NCBI GenBank assembly: GCA_028641055.1
Contig: CM054062.1
Span: 27,524,808-27,588,807, forward strand
Source: Alopecurus myosuroides
Taxonomy: Eukaryota > Streptophyta > Magnoliopsida > Poales > Poaceae
Length of the DNA stretch: 64,000 bases
Direction: 5' to 3'
Positions 23,568-36,529 of this stretch are shown here, piece after piece. The position numbers and the translations under genes were made by a program. Position 1 is the first letter of the stretch; the number at the start of each line of letters is the position of its first letter. The notes beneath the pieces are model-generated. The model did not search any database and was not told where the DNA came from. It was given only the letters and a program-made list of their open reading frames with translations.

Positions 23568-24403
23568 GTGGGGCGGCCTGACAGGGGGCAGGCCGGTCGA
23601 GCTGGTGCGGGCGGAGGGAAATTAACGGAGGGGATGCGTGTGGAGGAAATGTGGATCGAGAGAGAGGGCGGCCGGCGAGGAGCAGCGCAGGCGGCGGCGA
23701 GGAGAAAGGGGATCCAGGGAAAGATGTGCGTTGCGCTGGGCTGAGTTGGATGGATGGGAATTGGGGAGACGAGGAGGGTACTGTCCAGCTCCACTAATTT
23801 TCTACTCCTAATTTTTTTTAAGAGGAGCTTCACTAGTACATGGACGGTTGAGATTGGGCGCCGAGACTAATGGTGCCCCGGATCGCTGACGTGGACTCCT
23901 CGTGAAACCAAACGGCCCTCCTTGGTAATTTAATTGCCTCCGATTGCATGCAAAATTATGATACAATTAACTGTGGCCTGATTTCTAGCAAATCTTTAAT
24001 ACTACATTCTTTCATCCAAGTACAGTGTTGACCCCTCCTTGCCACATATCTCCTCTGTAACCTTCTACCGCTCTCGACAACCATGAGCAGGCCCATCGAC
24101 ACCGGTCTTGTGATAATCGGACGTCACCGTGCATGTCGGCTACCAAAATATGTCGTTTATACACCTTGTTATTCTTCGTCAAACTCGCTCAACCTGCAAC
24201 GGGAAGAGTAATTATCAAACAAATAAAAAAAATGATCACTTGTACCAAAATAAATATATAAATTCATTTCTTTTACCTTGAACATATTATTCCCGATGAT
24301 TCATTCCTAGAGGAAATTAAAGTCTTTAAAAATTTAAAAATATGACCACCGCCTAAAAGGGAAACCAACAAGAGGCCGATGAGGGTGGCCTCACAGGGCT
24401 GTC

Positions 24404-24628
24404 ATGGAACGACCGCGGTCGCCAGTATTGCGAGGGAAAGTTGCCCACTTGGAGGCGTTCGATAGTGCCGGCCTCGTCGGCGTGACATGGAACGACCGTC
24501 GGGTGCGTGTGACCTTTCCTAACGACGAAACCACGATATTAGATGTAGTCGAGGACGTTGTCTCACGAGCGATCATGCAGTCGTCGCTTGATGAGGACAC
24601 ATTCAGTAGCAAGACCATTGTCCGGTGA
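24404..24628 (+). other. Short unrecognised open frame, copy 1
   Basis: A 74-codon frame starting MERPRSPVLRGKVAHLEAFD and ending SSKTIVR. Its composition is balanced and protein-like, with an acidic stretch (NDETTILDVVEDVV), but no domain is recognised. It lies in otherwise non-coding DNA. It recurs at 51347-51571. Confidence 0.2.
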
Positions 24629-25199
24629 TGACGAGGGCAGGGAGAGAGAAGCTAGATAATGTTGATGCTTATAAACATAATCAATCTAGGTGTACTCGAG
24701 CTAGGGCTAGTTGACCGAGTTGGTTTCCAGCTAGCATTACCAAGATAACCGTCGGCCACCACCGACCTCCTTTTGCTCCGCTCGACCACTCGTCTTGCCT
24801 CCATGGCTCCTCCCGGGCATCCTCGAAAATGTCTCATGTTAGGCCACCGGTGACCAGCCTCTAGCCACCCCATGCTCATTTGAGAGATGGCCGGGGTCCA
24901 AGCACCCAACGTGGGTGGAAGGGGTGGTTGTTTGGCCTTACAATGGAAGGAAGATCTTTAGGTTCTGGATTTGGACGATAGAGATTATCGAGGTGACTGA
25001 TAGGATTGTAGAGTTGGCTGTTTGTAGGAGGTCCATCTTCCAATCTCGTACGGACTAGTGCTGCTAGGATCGATCGTGCATGCACGACCTCTTGGTTCGT
25101 GGCGTTTTTGTCACATTTGCTTCTTCCCTTTTCCGGCAGCGCAGCCACCTTCTCCACCAATCGGTCGTCTCCTCCATCGCTCTCGTGTCACTGTCACAC

Positions 25200-25960
25200 C
25201 GTCTTACCGTTGGGGAGCATGCCAAACCGCCACCCCCATCGTTTTGGCGCCACCATAGACACCACCTAAGACGAAGGCCATTGCATCTTAATCAACAAAA
25301 ATACACCCTACACACCCTAAACTTGGGCCTCAACACCGGCTCGGTCGTGGGCATGAGGAGAGTATGGCACTTGTGTTGTAGTTCACGTCATTTGCACCTC
25401 CAACGAAGCACCGGCTCACCGTCGAAGTATAACTAATTGAGTATATAAGAAATAATATATATCATGTGATGAGCCGCCGGAGACGATGGCGGTAATTTTA
25501 ATTTATCTATTATATTTATATTCAAAATAGGAGGATGCACTGTGAAGTATTTATTTTGAAGAAAGTATGCAATATATCATATCTTGAAGAAAGGATGGAT
25601 GCTACAACATGTCCGAGAGTAATATTTTGTGTCGGTCATTTCATCGTCACGCTAACTTGCCTCTTTCGGCACCAGAACCGCCCCCACCGCCAACCGGCTA
25701 TGTCCCCCCACCCGTGGTTGGCACCACCTTGACTCCAGGACAATGCTAAACCGCCACCACCATTGTTATGTCGCCTTCGGCAAAGCACCGCCTCGTCTTT
25801 GGACTATAGCATAAATAATGTATAATTTTTTGATGAGCCGCAAGACGTTGATATTAATGTCTCTACTGCTTTTATGTTAAAAAATAGGACTATGCATTAT
25901 GAAGTACTTATTTTGAAGAGAGTATGAAGTATATAGTTTTTAAAGATCAAGTATATAATT
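25200..25960 (+). repeat. Diverged tandem duplication of about 0.4 kb
   Basis: Two neighbouring segments share an order of landmarks: AAACCGCCACC, AAGCACCG, GATGAGCCGC, AATAGGA, then TATTTTGAAGA followed by AGTATG. The first runs about 25220-25570 and the second about 25745-25935. Similarity is partial, so the duplication is old. Copy 2 is at about 52143-52903. Confidence 0.5.
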
Positions 25961-26350
25961 TTAGTTTCAGTACTGAGTTCATCATAATATATATTGGATT
26001 ATATACGCTCCGCAAAACAACCAGATCCCAAAATTAATTAGTCATGAAAACCTAAATCTTCGAGAGCGAGTTTTCCAGCTACACTAAAATCGCCGTGGTT
26101 GGAGACTATATGCAAAATTTATGACCCTGTCAGGAAATTTATTGGCCTATAAAATACCTAGTCAGATGTAAGTAGGTATCCTAGCAGCCGCCACGACGAT
26201 GACGAGACCGCACACGAAATTGGCAGTTAGTACCTACCATTTAATGCATAAAATGATAAAACATGACATAAACATCAATGCAGTGCCCTCCATCCCAAAG
26301 ATCATGCCCCATCATCCATAAAATGGTAACACACGACATAAAAATAAAGG

Positions 26351-26675
26351 TCGCCACACGAAGACCATGCTCGAGTTTCGCCTCCCGACAACAATGCTGG
26401 TCGCGCACCCCATCGCATGTCGACGAGCTACTTCCATGGAGTAGGTTGGCGCCTTCGTTCCCAGTATGCTCTTTCGATAGAAAGACGCCTCGGGCAAGGA
26501 GGCAGTCTGTTGCCTGCAACATTTTTTTGAGTCAAGGAAATATTTATTGATTCATTCTTAGTCACCCACAAGTTTTTCTTGGCTTTGTCCGGCGGATCTA
26601 TTTTGTTAGTTGTTAAGGTCTATCATAAGACCTTTATTATGAACTTGTTGGTTTGATTTTTAGAAGAAAAAGAAT
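26351..26675 (-). repeat. Left arm of a diverged inverted repeat
   Basis: Its reverse complement matches 31174-31526. Shared blocks include AACTTGTTGGTTTGATTTT, ATTCTTAGTCACCC / ATTCTAAGTCACCC and CTCGAGCATGGTCTTC. Both arms code related peptides ending NSSMVFVWR here and NSSMVFRWR in the other arm. The arms are separated by 4.5 kb. Copy 2 is at 53294-53618. Confidence 0.75.
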
Positions 26676-28013
26676 ACATCTTATTATTAGGGCGATTTGC
26701 TAGTGTATGCATACGTGAGCCGTTACTGGGTTAGTAAATGACTTGGTTTATCTTTAGATGGATAGACAACTTAGTTTTTTTTTACAGAAGTAGATAACTT
26801 ATATCTGGTAGTACATGCAAACGTATTTACCTCCTAAGTATTGCTGCTTTTGAGCTCATCCGCAAAAGAAAAGTTTTTTTTTACCCAACCTAACCGAAGG
26901 AGACTTGAGACTAGTCATAATGGGGAGTATCTATATACTAGTATCATACATATGTACTACTACCACATCCAAAATCGGATTTTTTTGGCGCCTCCCTAAA
27001 GGATAGATGCAGCGGAAGATACTTAACACAAATATGACAACTCATCAAACATGCACCAACTGTACTTTAAATGCACCCGATACTAGTCCATTGCTCTACT
27101 TGCTTGTAGCTAGGTCAGACGTGTGCGAGTCTCCTTAGCAAGCTAGTTGACATGCACCCATCACCGTTCAACTGTCTGATAATACTAAGGGGCTAGCTAT
27201 TGATGTTGGCGAAGCGAATCGGAAGATACACATATGACGCCGCCTCTCTGTATCATGTGGGTGGAAGGGGTGAAGGGGAGATGAGGCTATGGCGGGGGAG
27301 ATGAGGGAGAGATCGAATAGACACATGCAGTCCTTTTAAACCTCGTCCAGAGCGCCTACATAAATTTCCTCTAATCACCCCCTAACCCCGGTCGAGTATC
27401 ATGGTGGTGGTAGCGGACAGTGAAGCGCTCCGAAGGTGGCGGGTGAGGGGAGCGTAAAGGGGTTATCAATCAAAGGATTATGGTGGTGGATTTAGGGGAA
27501 CGATAGAGACATGCGCTATAGAGTAGGAAATTGAGTAGCCATGAGATAAGGTGGGACCCTCCTAGAAATTGCATGCCCACGTGGCTCACGAGTTTACATT
27601 ATGTTATTCTTGGAACTTTGGCCTCGGTCGAAATGATTCATTTGGGCGACACTACCCTTGTAGGAGACAACAGTCGTGGTTGTGAAGCTCTGTCATGCTA
27701 GAGCACTGGTCAAGGGTCATCGGGTGTAGATTTTAGGTTAACGATGTCAATGATGGAGCTCGGCAATGGCTTCGATGCATGACTCCCCAGTTAACAATGG
27801 GCTTGGAGGTGAGAAGTCAATCGGTGAGTGGTGGGTGGGAGTTTTGTTAGATTTTTTGACTTATATTTATATAAGAACATTGATAGGACTCATATATTGG
27901 ATTTGTTTGATGCGGTTTATGAGCATAAACATTAGTTTTTTGTCCGGTAATGTGTGTTATACCACTTTCAATACATCTTATTTCATGTGCACTGTGATTG
28001 TTACGTAACCCAC

Positions 28014-28557
28014 AACATAAAATAATTATCGTAATAACGTGTAGCAATACCATGGGAACATGAAATGATAGGTAATAAACATCCCCTAACACAAAATAAT
28101 TACCCCGTTAACTCCAAAAAATGTCTCATAGACAACATGAAAGAAGAGTAGCCGTCTACTAGCATAAACTAATTACCTTACTAACTCGCTGCAATGTCAC
28201 GAACAACATGAAATGAAGAGTAACTGTCTACTATTATAGTAATTAATTACCCTACAAAGTCGTGGCAACATCATAGGTACATGTCCAATGGCTTCGAGAA
28301 TGGGCTTGCTAGATGACGGCACTTCAAATTAAATACTTGTAAATATATGGTCGCATATTATTTCATGTCCCTAATAATCTCATCTCCTAACATGAAAAAA
28401 TTATCCCTAATAACTCGTGGCAATGTTGCGGGCACATGAAAATGATGGATAATAATCAATCAGGTAGCATAAAAGAATGACCCTAGTATCCCGTAGCAAC
28501 ATCACGTGAAAATATGTCGCAATGCATCACGTGAAAATATGCTGCAATGCAACGAAG
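28014..28557 (+). repeat. Diverged tandem array with 73-75 bp period, plus a 25-bp doublet
   Basis: Units begin near 28014, 28089, 28162 and 28236, then again at 28389 and 28464. Each has an A-rich start (GCATAAA or AACATAAAAT), then TAATTACCC, then TAACTCG, then CAACATGAAATGA. Two copies of a 25-bp unit starting ATCACGTGAAAATATG follow at 28501-28525 and 28526-28550. The array recurs at 54957-55500. Related sequence also occurs at 31940-32250. Confidence 0.7.
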
Positions 28558-29179
28558 CAGGAGCAGCTTAACACACATATTTTTTGAGATACGATATCAA
28601 AAGCTCTAGAATCGATTGGTCGGGAGGACCAATGAGAAGTCTTTGGTTTCTCACACGAATTGAATAGTGGGACTACATGAAATTGAATACTCATACATGA
28701 TCTTACAAAATGGCATTTTATTGTGATTGTTGTTGGAAGCAGACAAAAGAATTGGCTTGGTGCAAATATCCATAGTGAAATATGATGTTCTCCTTAATTA
28801 GCGGACCCAAGACATCGATATCATTTTATGTAGAGGGCATATGCGCCCTCTCCTAGCACTACCACTTTATTTTTGTGTTATGTAGTATTTTTCACATAAA
28901 TTTTCGTACAACTTACATGTAATGGATACAACAAAAACATTTAAATATGGTCGTTGTCTGATTGAATATCTTTGTACCGTCTCACAATGGGCCACTTTGA
29001 GATCACTAAAACCTACCAAAGTCCTCTTTGGAATATGGCTTTTTTTGGGTGAATACTTTCAAAATGAGTTTATAAATTTTAAGAAACAATACCACCCCCT
29101 AGATAGATTTTCTCTAATTTATCGAGTCCTGCTCGCCGTTTCCCCTTTCTACCAAAAAATTACCATGCTAGCCTAGGAC

Positions 29180-31173
29180 GTGTACTCCGCTGCCGAAAGT
29201 ATTAATGAGCATGGACTTCATGTCCCTAGAGCTTCAAGGGGGCTAGATTGGCGTCGAACACATACTAGGTCAAAGCTACGGTGTGGGTGTAGGATTTCCT
29301 CCGCGGAACACGGCACGAGACGCCGACAGTGGTGTGAGGTCCCTGCCAGCGAGCTTCACGATGGTTCCATGCTACTAACACGGTTGCGGCCTTGGCGTCG
29401 TCTTATGAAGCGTGTGGGGGATGAGAGGGGAGCCGATCGAGAGGGGCTGGATGCACGCCGGCGTTGCCATAATGCATGGGCACCATGCAACGCTCGTACA
29501 TACGTCCGCATGCATGGTGTCGATTTGTTAAACTCGTAAGGTAACTAGTTACGATTCTTACCATAGTTGAGTGGTCCTTGCCTCATAGGTATATTTCAGC
29601 ATACACTTGATCACGTTGGGTGCTTCCCTCTTGCATGCCTTTTATTTTTGCAAGGTAATATGTTCTCGTTCATAAGATAAAATATCGGACTACAAGATAC
29701 GTAAACACTAACATTACATTACTGAAAAGATAATATAATTCTATGCAAACAACCAGCGCCTGTCCATCTCCTTCGGCACCACCGAAGCGACCACCAAGAG
29801 AGAGAAGACATATCACCTCTTCACCCGAGCTTGACGCGGCTCCATCGCTGATGTACAACTTTACGGACCTCCAAAATAGTTTGCCAGAAGCAAAACCATT
29901 GTAGTTGAACGAATCGGACCGGGGCAACGTGTCCCCGGACACGCCATCGAACTCCAGAACTATCATCCCCGCATGCAGCCTCCGTCCACGAACCCAGCAG
30001 AAGATGCACCATCTTCCAGTTGTTGACTGCGCATGCAGCCGTCTGCGCGTACTCTCGCATGACAAATCCTCACTGCTCCACCATGACATCGGAGACAACG
30101 CCGCGACAACGGGACCAGAACAGAAGGAGAAACAGACCCGATGGGATCGCCGCCACCGGCTCGCCGATACCATCCATGAACCCTAATGCCACCAATCTGA
30201 AAGATCGGCGAACACATGATGCCATCAACTCCGAGACACTGTCATGAAGGACGGCGCCGGTGTGGGAGTGGAGTTGAGACGGATTTATTCGTCAGAGCGA
30301 CGCTCCCACCACCCCCAACGATGCACCACAACCTACAAAACTAAACTCTAACTATAGAACGGAGGAACGAGGTTCCCTCTCCCTCCTGCCACCGGAGCAG
30401 CAGTCGGAGGGAGAGGGGACCAACACCGTGGCCGGTGGAGAGCGGGGGTAGAAGTTCCTCTCCCTAGTCGCCAATCTCCTGGCGACGGCTAGGTTAGGAA
30501 AAATGTGTATAAAAACCCTCTAGTCCTCTTGCATGGCTTTGACGGCTAGAGTGCACGTGAATATGTCTATGCATGCATGCTTCTTTTGTACCAACCTTTT
30601 GAAGTTATCGATTTGCTGCTTCACTGACATGTCGCCATAAAAAATGCCAACCCCAACTCGCGCGCGTGGGAAATCCTTTTTCGCGCTCAAACAAATCAGG
30701 CGAGGCCCTACGCGTGCGTGCGCGGGATTTTTTTATTATTTTCTTTTACGGGTGAGCTCGAAAGCAACAGTACGTACCTAGCTAGTACTAACACAAGGTC
30801 GTCCGTAATGCTCCACTATGTCCCGTATCTTAAAAGGCCACGTAGGATATTTGCTTACATGTCAGGCTATTTATTGAGGGAGAATGAAGAACCCTCTCTT
30901 GTACTGACTACGGCTCTAGAAACGGAATCCAAGACAAAACAATTAATCACTCATGGTTTGACCAATTAGCTCCTATGCTGATCGTTGGGATGGAGCAGAC
31001 ATAATTTAATATGGAGGGGAAGATAAGAAACGGTGGAGCTAGTGTTAGGTCTATTAATACCAGGTGATGACGTGGAACCAAATTAGATACAACAGTGCCG
31101 TGAACCACAACGGATGGCCTAATACGTTTGCAAGTAATTAATTACAAGCTAACTAGCTAGGAGTACCAATCAT
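29180..31173. other. Interior of the inverted repeat, no gene recognised
   Basis: GC-richer patches around 29750-30480 hold open frames on both strands without a recognisable domain; the longest on the minus strand is 30173-29670, 167 codons. TATGCATGCATGC near 30570 and a CACGTG-free promoter-like GC region near 30700 are unremarkable. Copy 2 is 56123-58116. Confidence 0.3.
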
Positions 31174-31526
31174 CTGTTTTTTTGTTCTTAAAATCAAACC
31201 AACAAGTTCATACTAAAGGTCCAAGCAATTTATCAAATCCCAACGACGATCAAATAATGCGCCGGAAGAAACCAAGAAGAGCTTTCGGGGGTGACTTAGA
31301 ATGGATCAGCAAACATTTCCTGTAAGCACACGACACACGGAAAGACTCCACGCCGTCGAAATAAGTAGACCACCTCCTCATTTGAGGTGTCTTTCCAACA
31401 AAGGAGCATCGTGGGAACGGCAGGCATATCCGACCGCTGTGGAATCGCCCATCGACATGCCAGCGGGTGGGCGGCGAGCATGGTCGCCAGGAGGCATAAC
31501 TCGAGCATGGTCTTCAGGTGGCGAGC
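31174..31526 (+). repeat. Right arm of a diverged inverted repeat
   Basis: Partner of 26351-26675. In this arm the coding-like stretch reads through RHASGWAASMVARRHNSSMV on the plus strand. It could be two oppositely oriented copies of a gene fragment, or the terminal region of a transposon. I saw no short target duplication at the outer edges. Copy 2 is at 58117-58469. Confidence 0.7.
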
Positions 31527-31894
31527 ACAGTCAGAGACGGAGCTCGTGGCGGTGTGGATCTTTGGTGCCCCTTATCTCCCGCAATAAGCTTGATGGAGCT
31601 TTGCTTCGACGATATCTGCGGGATCTCTCCTCTCTACTTTGTATTCCCGGTGATGGGGAGAAGGAGGGGGAAGATTCAGCGGCTCCCGGTGCTCAATCTC
31701 TGTGGGAAGGTGGAGTTGGCGATGGCGCCCAACTAAACAGAAGAAAAATGTCCGATGTTCACTACGAAAGCAGCGGCCTTATAGTCCTTGTTCTCGAGAG
31801 AACTAATGGAGATAAGAACTCTAATGGCGCTGTCGCTACCAATTTCTTAGTTAATCGGCACCTGGGAGGGCCCTTGGCTTCAGGGGCCCGGGGC

Positions 31895-31899
31895 AGCGC
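31895..31899. other. Empty target site AGCGC in copy 1
   Basis: In copy 2 the same five bases (58838-58842) are followed directly by the TGAAAGT end of an LTR. Copy 1 runs on into CCCTCTGCCC without interruption. It is therefore the pre-insertion state of that site. Confidence 0.8.
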
Positions 31900-32799
31900 C
31901 CCTCTGCCCTGCCCTCAGAACCTGGCCTAAAACTAATACCTTGTGTCAACGAAATGGCACATGAAGTAATAATTACCTCCTAGCATAATTTTTTTACTAA
32001 GTTTACCTGAATTCGGATGGTGATTTATGAAAATTTTGGACACCTGGGTATCCTAGCACGTCATCATCACGACAAGACGATACATCAAATGATATGTAAC
32101 AACTATCATTCCATGCATCAAGTAATAACATGTGATAATGCGAGGACACATGAAATCATAGATAACAATTATCGCGTAGCATAAAGTAAGGATACATGAC
32201 GATGAAATGTCACACAAAATGATAGGTAATAACTACCATAGGGCCTAAAACAAGGTCCTCGATGACGTGCGAGTTGTTGGGATCGACAACCGATAGTGTT
32301 GTAGCAACGGCGGTATATCCATCGAGTACTCTTTTGAATACGCTGTAGTTTCATCGGCCCACTCCCTTTTAGAAGAAGAAGCGTCAGCTTAGTCAAAGAT
32401 GTCACTGGAGCCCCACCCCCACCAAGCCTCATCAGTAGCTCTGTAGCCTAATTTCGGGCTTTCTCTCAGTAGGTCATACTAAATCCGTAACTCTTCAATT
32501 GAGACTCGTCTCTGAAATCTTAACTATGGCCAATGCTAGATGTTATCTATGGATCATTGCATGTTTCATTTCATTGTCGCACATTACTAGGGTCATTATT
32601 TCATGCCTACGACTAATAATTAGCTATGTCATTTCATGTGCCATTCGTCATCGCATGTTATTGCGCATTTAATAGGGCCTTATTTGATGATATGAGACAG
32701 TTATTACCTACGAGTTGCCACATAACCCGCTAAAAGCTCATGCTAGTATATCCGCCAAGTCCTCTCTACAACGCCACTTTTGCCTCTACCTTTCACTTG
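31900..32799. other. Gene-free DNA with relatives of the 74-bp repeat
   Basis: Motifs such as ACATGAAATCATAGATAACA and AAAATGATAGGTAATAACTA near 32150-32240 resemble the array at 28014-28557. Similar words appear in reverse orientation near 32560-32710 (ATTTCATG, TTATTACCTACGAG). No gene is supported. Confidence 0.4.
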
Positions 32800-32802
32800 T
32801 TA

Positions 32803-34528
32803 GAGCATATCCACCGGTGCGCAATACAACGTGCAACAAGTGTGCAGGAGAAGTACTATTGGGTGCGCCGACACATGTTGCCTCCCTATTGGGAGTGACT
32901 CGCCCACTGGCACATCCCAATAGTTTTAGATTTTTAAAAATGAACAAGGAATTAATACGAAACACCATTTTTTCATTGAAATTTAAATAAACTTTTGTAA
33001 ATTTTGACGAAATTCGACGAACTAAAGTGATATTTAAACTAAACCCTAGGTCTAACGGCGAGTTTAGTTCCGGCCTTGAGGAAATTATTGCATGCTCCTG
33101 GTCCGTCGGAGTCGTTGGTGGCAGCACATGCACTCCGTCCTTGAGGAACTTGCATGCCTCAATGGTGTGTCGGCGGTGGAGGAGGTGGGCGACGCGGAGA
33201 ATCTTTGATCGACGTCTGATGCCGCACCACTAGGCTCCGACCAATCTTCATTTTCATTGTCAGAGGTGTTCTCCTCAGCCGATGGAGCTCCGGTTGCAGG
33301 TGCTGCGACGACATTCTCCTCCTTGGTCTTCTTGTCTCCCTAGTCATCGTCACCCTCAATGGAGAACTTGTAGAGGCACCCTTCGTACTCCTCCCGCACA
33401 TTGGCGTCTCAAAATGGCACCGACCAACGGTACCCTGGTTGGGGGCGCATCTCCGACGATAGGAGCTGCCACTTCTCTTTGATGAAGTCCAGTCGCGTCT
33501 TGACCTTCGGTGGCGGCATGACCGGAATGTTGACAAAGTAGATGGCCCACCCATATGGCAGGCTGCCGTTACCACGAACAACGGCAAGTTCGCCACCATG
33601 CACCGACATAGGAAGTCCTCCGACATGACACATTAATGTCCACCAGGAGTTGCTCCGACGGGAGGTGGCGCGCGACACGAGCTCGACTATGCATGAAGAG
33701 ACTAGCCTCACGAATGTTAGCCTCACGTCGTCGCTCGACATGCTCGCGAGTTTCCATGTCATTGCAGAACCGCTCCCGAGTTGCCATGACTCGCGCGCGC
33801 CGACCACTGGCCTGCATGTCATGGAGCCACCGCTCGTCTTCATCTCATGCCGCCTCCTCCTCCACGCGCAAAGCTTCCTAGCACCTCACATCCTCGGACT
33901 CCGCCTCCTGCAGGAGTCTCTGCAGCTGCTCATGGTGCATCTCGCAGCGTGCAACATGTTCTCTGGTGGCCTGAGCACGTCGGCGGAGTTCCTTTTCCAT
34001 ACATTGGAACAATCGTTAGAGAGGGAGGGGAGATGGGTAGAGAAGTGGGAGCCGATGAACTTGTTGCGGTGAGGAAGAGTGTAGTGTGCACCGTTTTATA
34101 GCTGGTAGGGAGAGCTTGGTTGGGTGGCTGCCATTAACGGTGAGCATCGGTTCCCCTTCCTTCCATTAATGTCGAATGACGCGTTGCTTCGTTCCGACGA
34201 CCGCCAGTTGAACCACTCCGCCATTAATTCATACTTACCGGCTATTCTTATCCTTCATTAATCCATGGTGTCCGTCGTTGTAGTATTTGTGTCACTGACG
34301 GGGCAGACCCGTCCGTCAGCATCCGATGTGACGTGAATTGCCGCGGTTGTCTGCACTCCCGGTAGGGTCCCAACAAAAGAAGGCCGAAGCGGGGTTGTCA
34401 TACGCTGGATTGGGCCTGTCTGATAACTTCGCCGCTATTGTGAGGCCTAGAGGGGAAGGGAATTTCGTGCCGGTGCGCCCAGTAGCCCTACTAGGAGAGC
34501 TATTGTGGGCGCCGGTGAAAATATGCTC
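32803..34528 (-). mobile_element. PIF/Harbinger-type element E1
   Basis: The ends are GAGCATATCCACCGG and, in reverse complement, GAGCATATTTTCACCGG. TTA flanks both sides (32800-32802 and 34529-34531), the target duplication of PIF/Harbinger elements. The 1,726-bp element has no transposase signature. It carries a degraded coding region on the minus strand. Confidence 0.8.
33140..34000 (-). pseudogene. Degraded coiled-coil protein gene inside Harbinger element E1
   Basis: From an ATG at 34000 the minus strand reads a Glu/Arg/Gln-rich helical protein (MEKELRRRAQATREHVARCE). Two in-frame stops follow near 33880 and 33849, and the frame closes at 33569. Shifted frames then continue with LDFIKEKWQLLSSEM near 33470 and an acidic/Pro/Ser tail near 33200. 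The pattern is a long protein with stops and frameshifts. Similar low-complexity helical genes occur in grass Harbinger-like elements. No enzyme motif is seen, and the function is unknown. Confidence 0.5.
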
Positions 34529-36513
34529 TTAGTTCTAAAATCTCCCATGAGAGTCATCACCCTCGCCGCGCCTCATGAGAAGGTGGCTAGCATGGCTATC
34601 TCGTGACACGTTCTGTCTACATACGATGTTGGCCAAGAGGTAGCCAAGGCGATGGGCGTCTCGACGACATTTGACATATTGAAGCTGACCATGCAGTTTG
34701 CCATAGATCGGGGAAAACCCTCGACATTGTGGCAACAAGCCCAGTGAGATGCGAGTTGCCGCTCTTGGACGCTATGGCATACTAGGTGGGATTTTGTTTT
34801 GACACCATACAAATGGAAATAGAAGGATTATACATCCATCTATTGGAATCAGGTGAAAAGTGCTCGTACACACACCAGCTATAGACTGGTGCCAAAAAAT
34901 CTAAAGGCACAAGCGGGAAATTTGTGTGGTCCGAACAGAAATTTTGGTTGATTGGTGCGTACCAGCGAAGACACGGATCGTGCCCACGGAAAACGCCATT
35001 TCGACCGTCCGTCTCATCCAACGATCATGGTTTAGCCCTCGGCATTGGGCACACCAAAGAGCCTCATCAAGGCCTCAAGCCACGTTGCCCTCATCAAGTC
35101 GTTGGGCACACCAAACGCCCGTCTCGATCCCCTTCCCCATCCTCTCGCGCTGCAGCTCCCCACCATCGCCGCCCGCCTTCTCCCGCGTGCTCCAGCACTC
35201 CCCCAGCCCCTTCCGACCGGCCTCGCCTCCTCCGTTTCCCAGCCCCCGTGCCGTCCAAGGTCCCCAACCCCAGCCATGGCGGGGCGGTCAACCAAGATGC
35301 TGCACGCCGGAGATGCGAGCCACGGAGGGCTCAGGTTGAGTCCCTCCCCGACGGCCGCGACCCCTATCGTCGACCAAGACGCGGGGAGGCCTCCATCCGC
35401 GAACTCTACCTCCTGTGACGATGCAGTTCCGGCCGCAGTCCGCACCACACCCTGCCCTGCGCCCGTCTCATCTCAAGGTATCGACCTCATCCTCTCGTCT
35501 CCCCCTCCATTTCAATCAAAAATCTTTCCTTTTTTGTGTGGGAAGAGGAGCAGGACAAATACAGATCTTGTGATTTTCAACCTAGCCTGTCAGTCTTGGT
35601 TTGATCTACTAGGCCGCACCTTCGGTTTTACACGACCATTTGCTGGATTTAGCTATAGTTAGTCTTCTCCCGTAGTTAGCAGGGCTCAGCTGTATACGCA
35701 ACTAGCTAGTTGTTGGCAACCAGTAGTAATTTTGTACCTGCATTTTTGTTAGCTAGATAAATAAATGGTATTAATTTCGTAGCAAAACGATACATAGCCT
35801 TGTTGCAACGTCTAGTAATAACAAGCTTGCTTATTTTTTTCCAGCTGGGATTCGGCCAGCTGCAGCAAATCGAGCCTGACACGCCGCTGCCAGAGTCCAC
35901 CCGGATAAAAGACCAGAAAGCAAATCAGGCCTGGGGGAGGTAGTTGCCGTGATGCACGCCGCTGACACGCTGCCGGCTGCGCTGCGGGCCACAGAGGCTG
36001 CTACTACCGGCGTCCTCCACGCGCTGGAAGATTCTGGCGTCCCCTCCGAAAAGGGGGCGGCGGCTTTGTCCGTTAGCGGACCTGCGCCACCAACCGGACT
36101 ACTGCCGGGCTCCCCCAAGGCCTGCGTCGCTGGCTCTGAGAGGCCTCCTCTTCTTTTTCCTGTTTTTTGTCCACAGGTGAGAACAATTCCCTGCTTTGCT
36201 GAAGGGATTTGTAGCTGCACGCCATGCTGCTCTTCATGTTTGGGTTTGATTGCGCATACCGGACCTTCCAAGATGTTGTTAGTTTCATTCGCCCTGCCAT
36301 GGCCCTGCTAGTCACTAGTAGTTAATTTCAGTCGCCCTGCTAGCTTCTATAGATTCATCGTTAGTACCGATTTCACTATGGTCCTGTAGCACCACTAAGC
36401 ACGTTTTGCTTCAGCCATAAGCATAACTTCATTCATGTGATTGTTTTGAAAGTGAACAAACTGAAACATCCCTTGGAGTCAGTTCCTCCAAAATAACTGG
36501 TTAACTTAATTAG

Positions 36514-36529
36514 GTGTGTGTGTGTGTGT
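36514..36529 (+). repeat. (GT)n microsatellite
   Basis: About eight uninterrupted GT units followed by a T run. Confidence 0.9.

Larger units (their letters stand above)
17851..31899 (+). repeat. Direct tandem duplication, copy 1 (14.05 kb visible homology)
   Basis: This segment matches 44793-58842 in the same orientation at an offset of 26,942-26,943 bp. By eye I found four differences: one G to TT change (18077 versus 45019-45020) and substitutions at 19347/46290, 19525/46468 and 22035/48978. Left of 17851 the two copies share nothing. Right of 31899 copy 1 continues, while copy 2 is interrupted by an LTR retrotransposon. Confidence 0.95.

Noticed and set aside
31301..31930. 209-codon plus-strand frame as a gene
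   Set aside because: It is out of frame with the peptide conserved in the inverted-repeat partner and has no recognisable domain.
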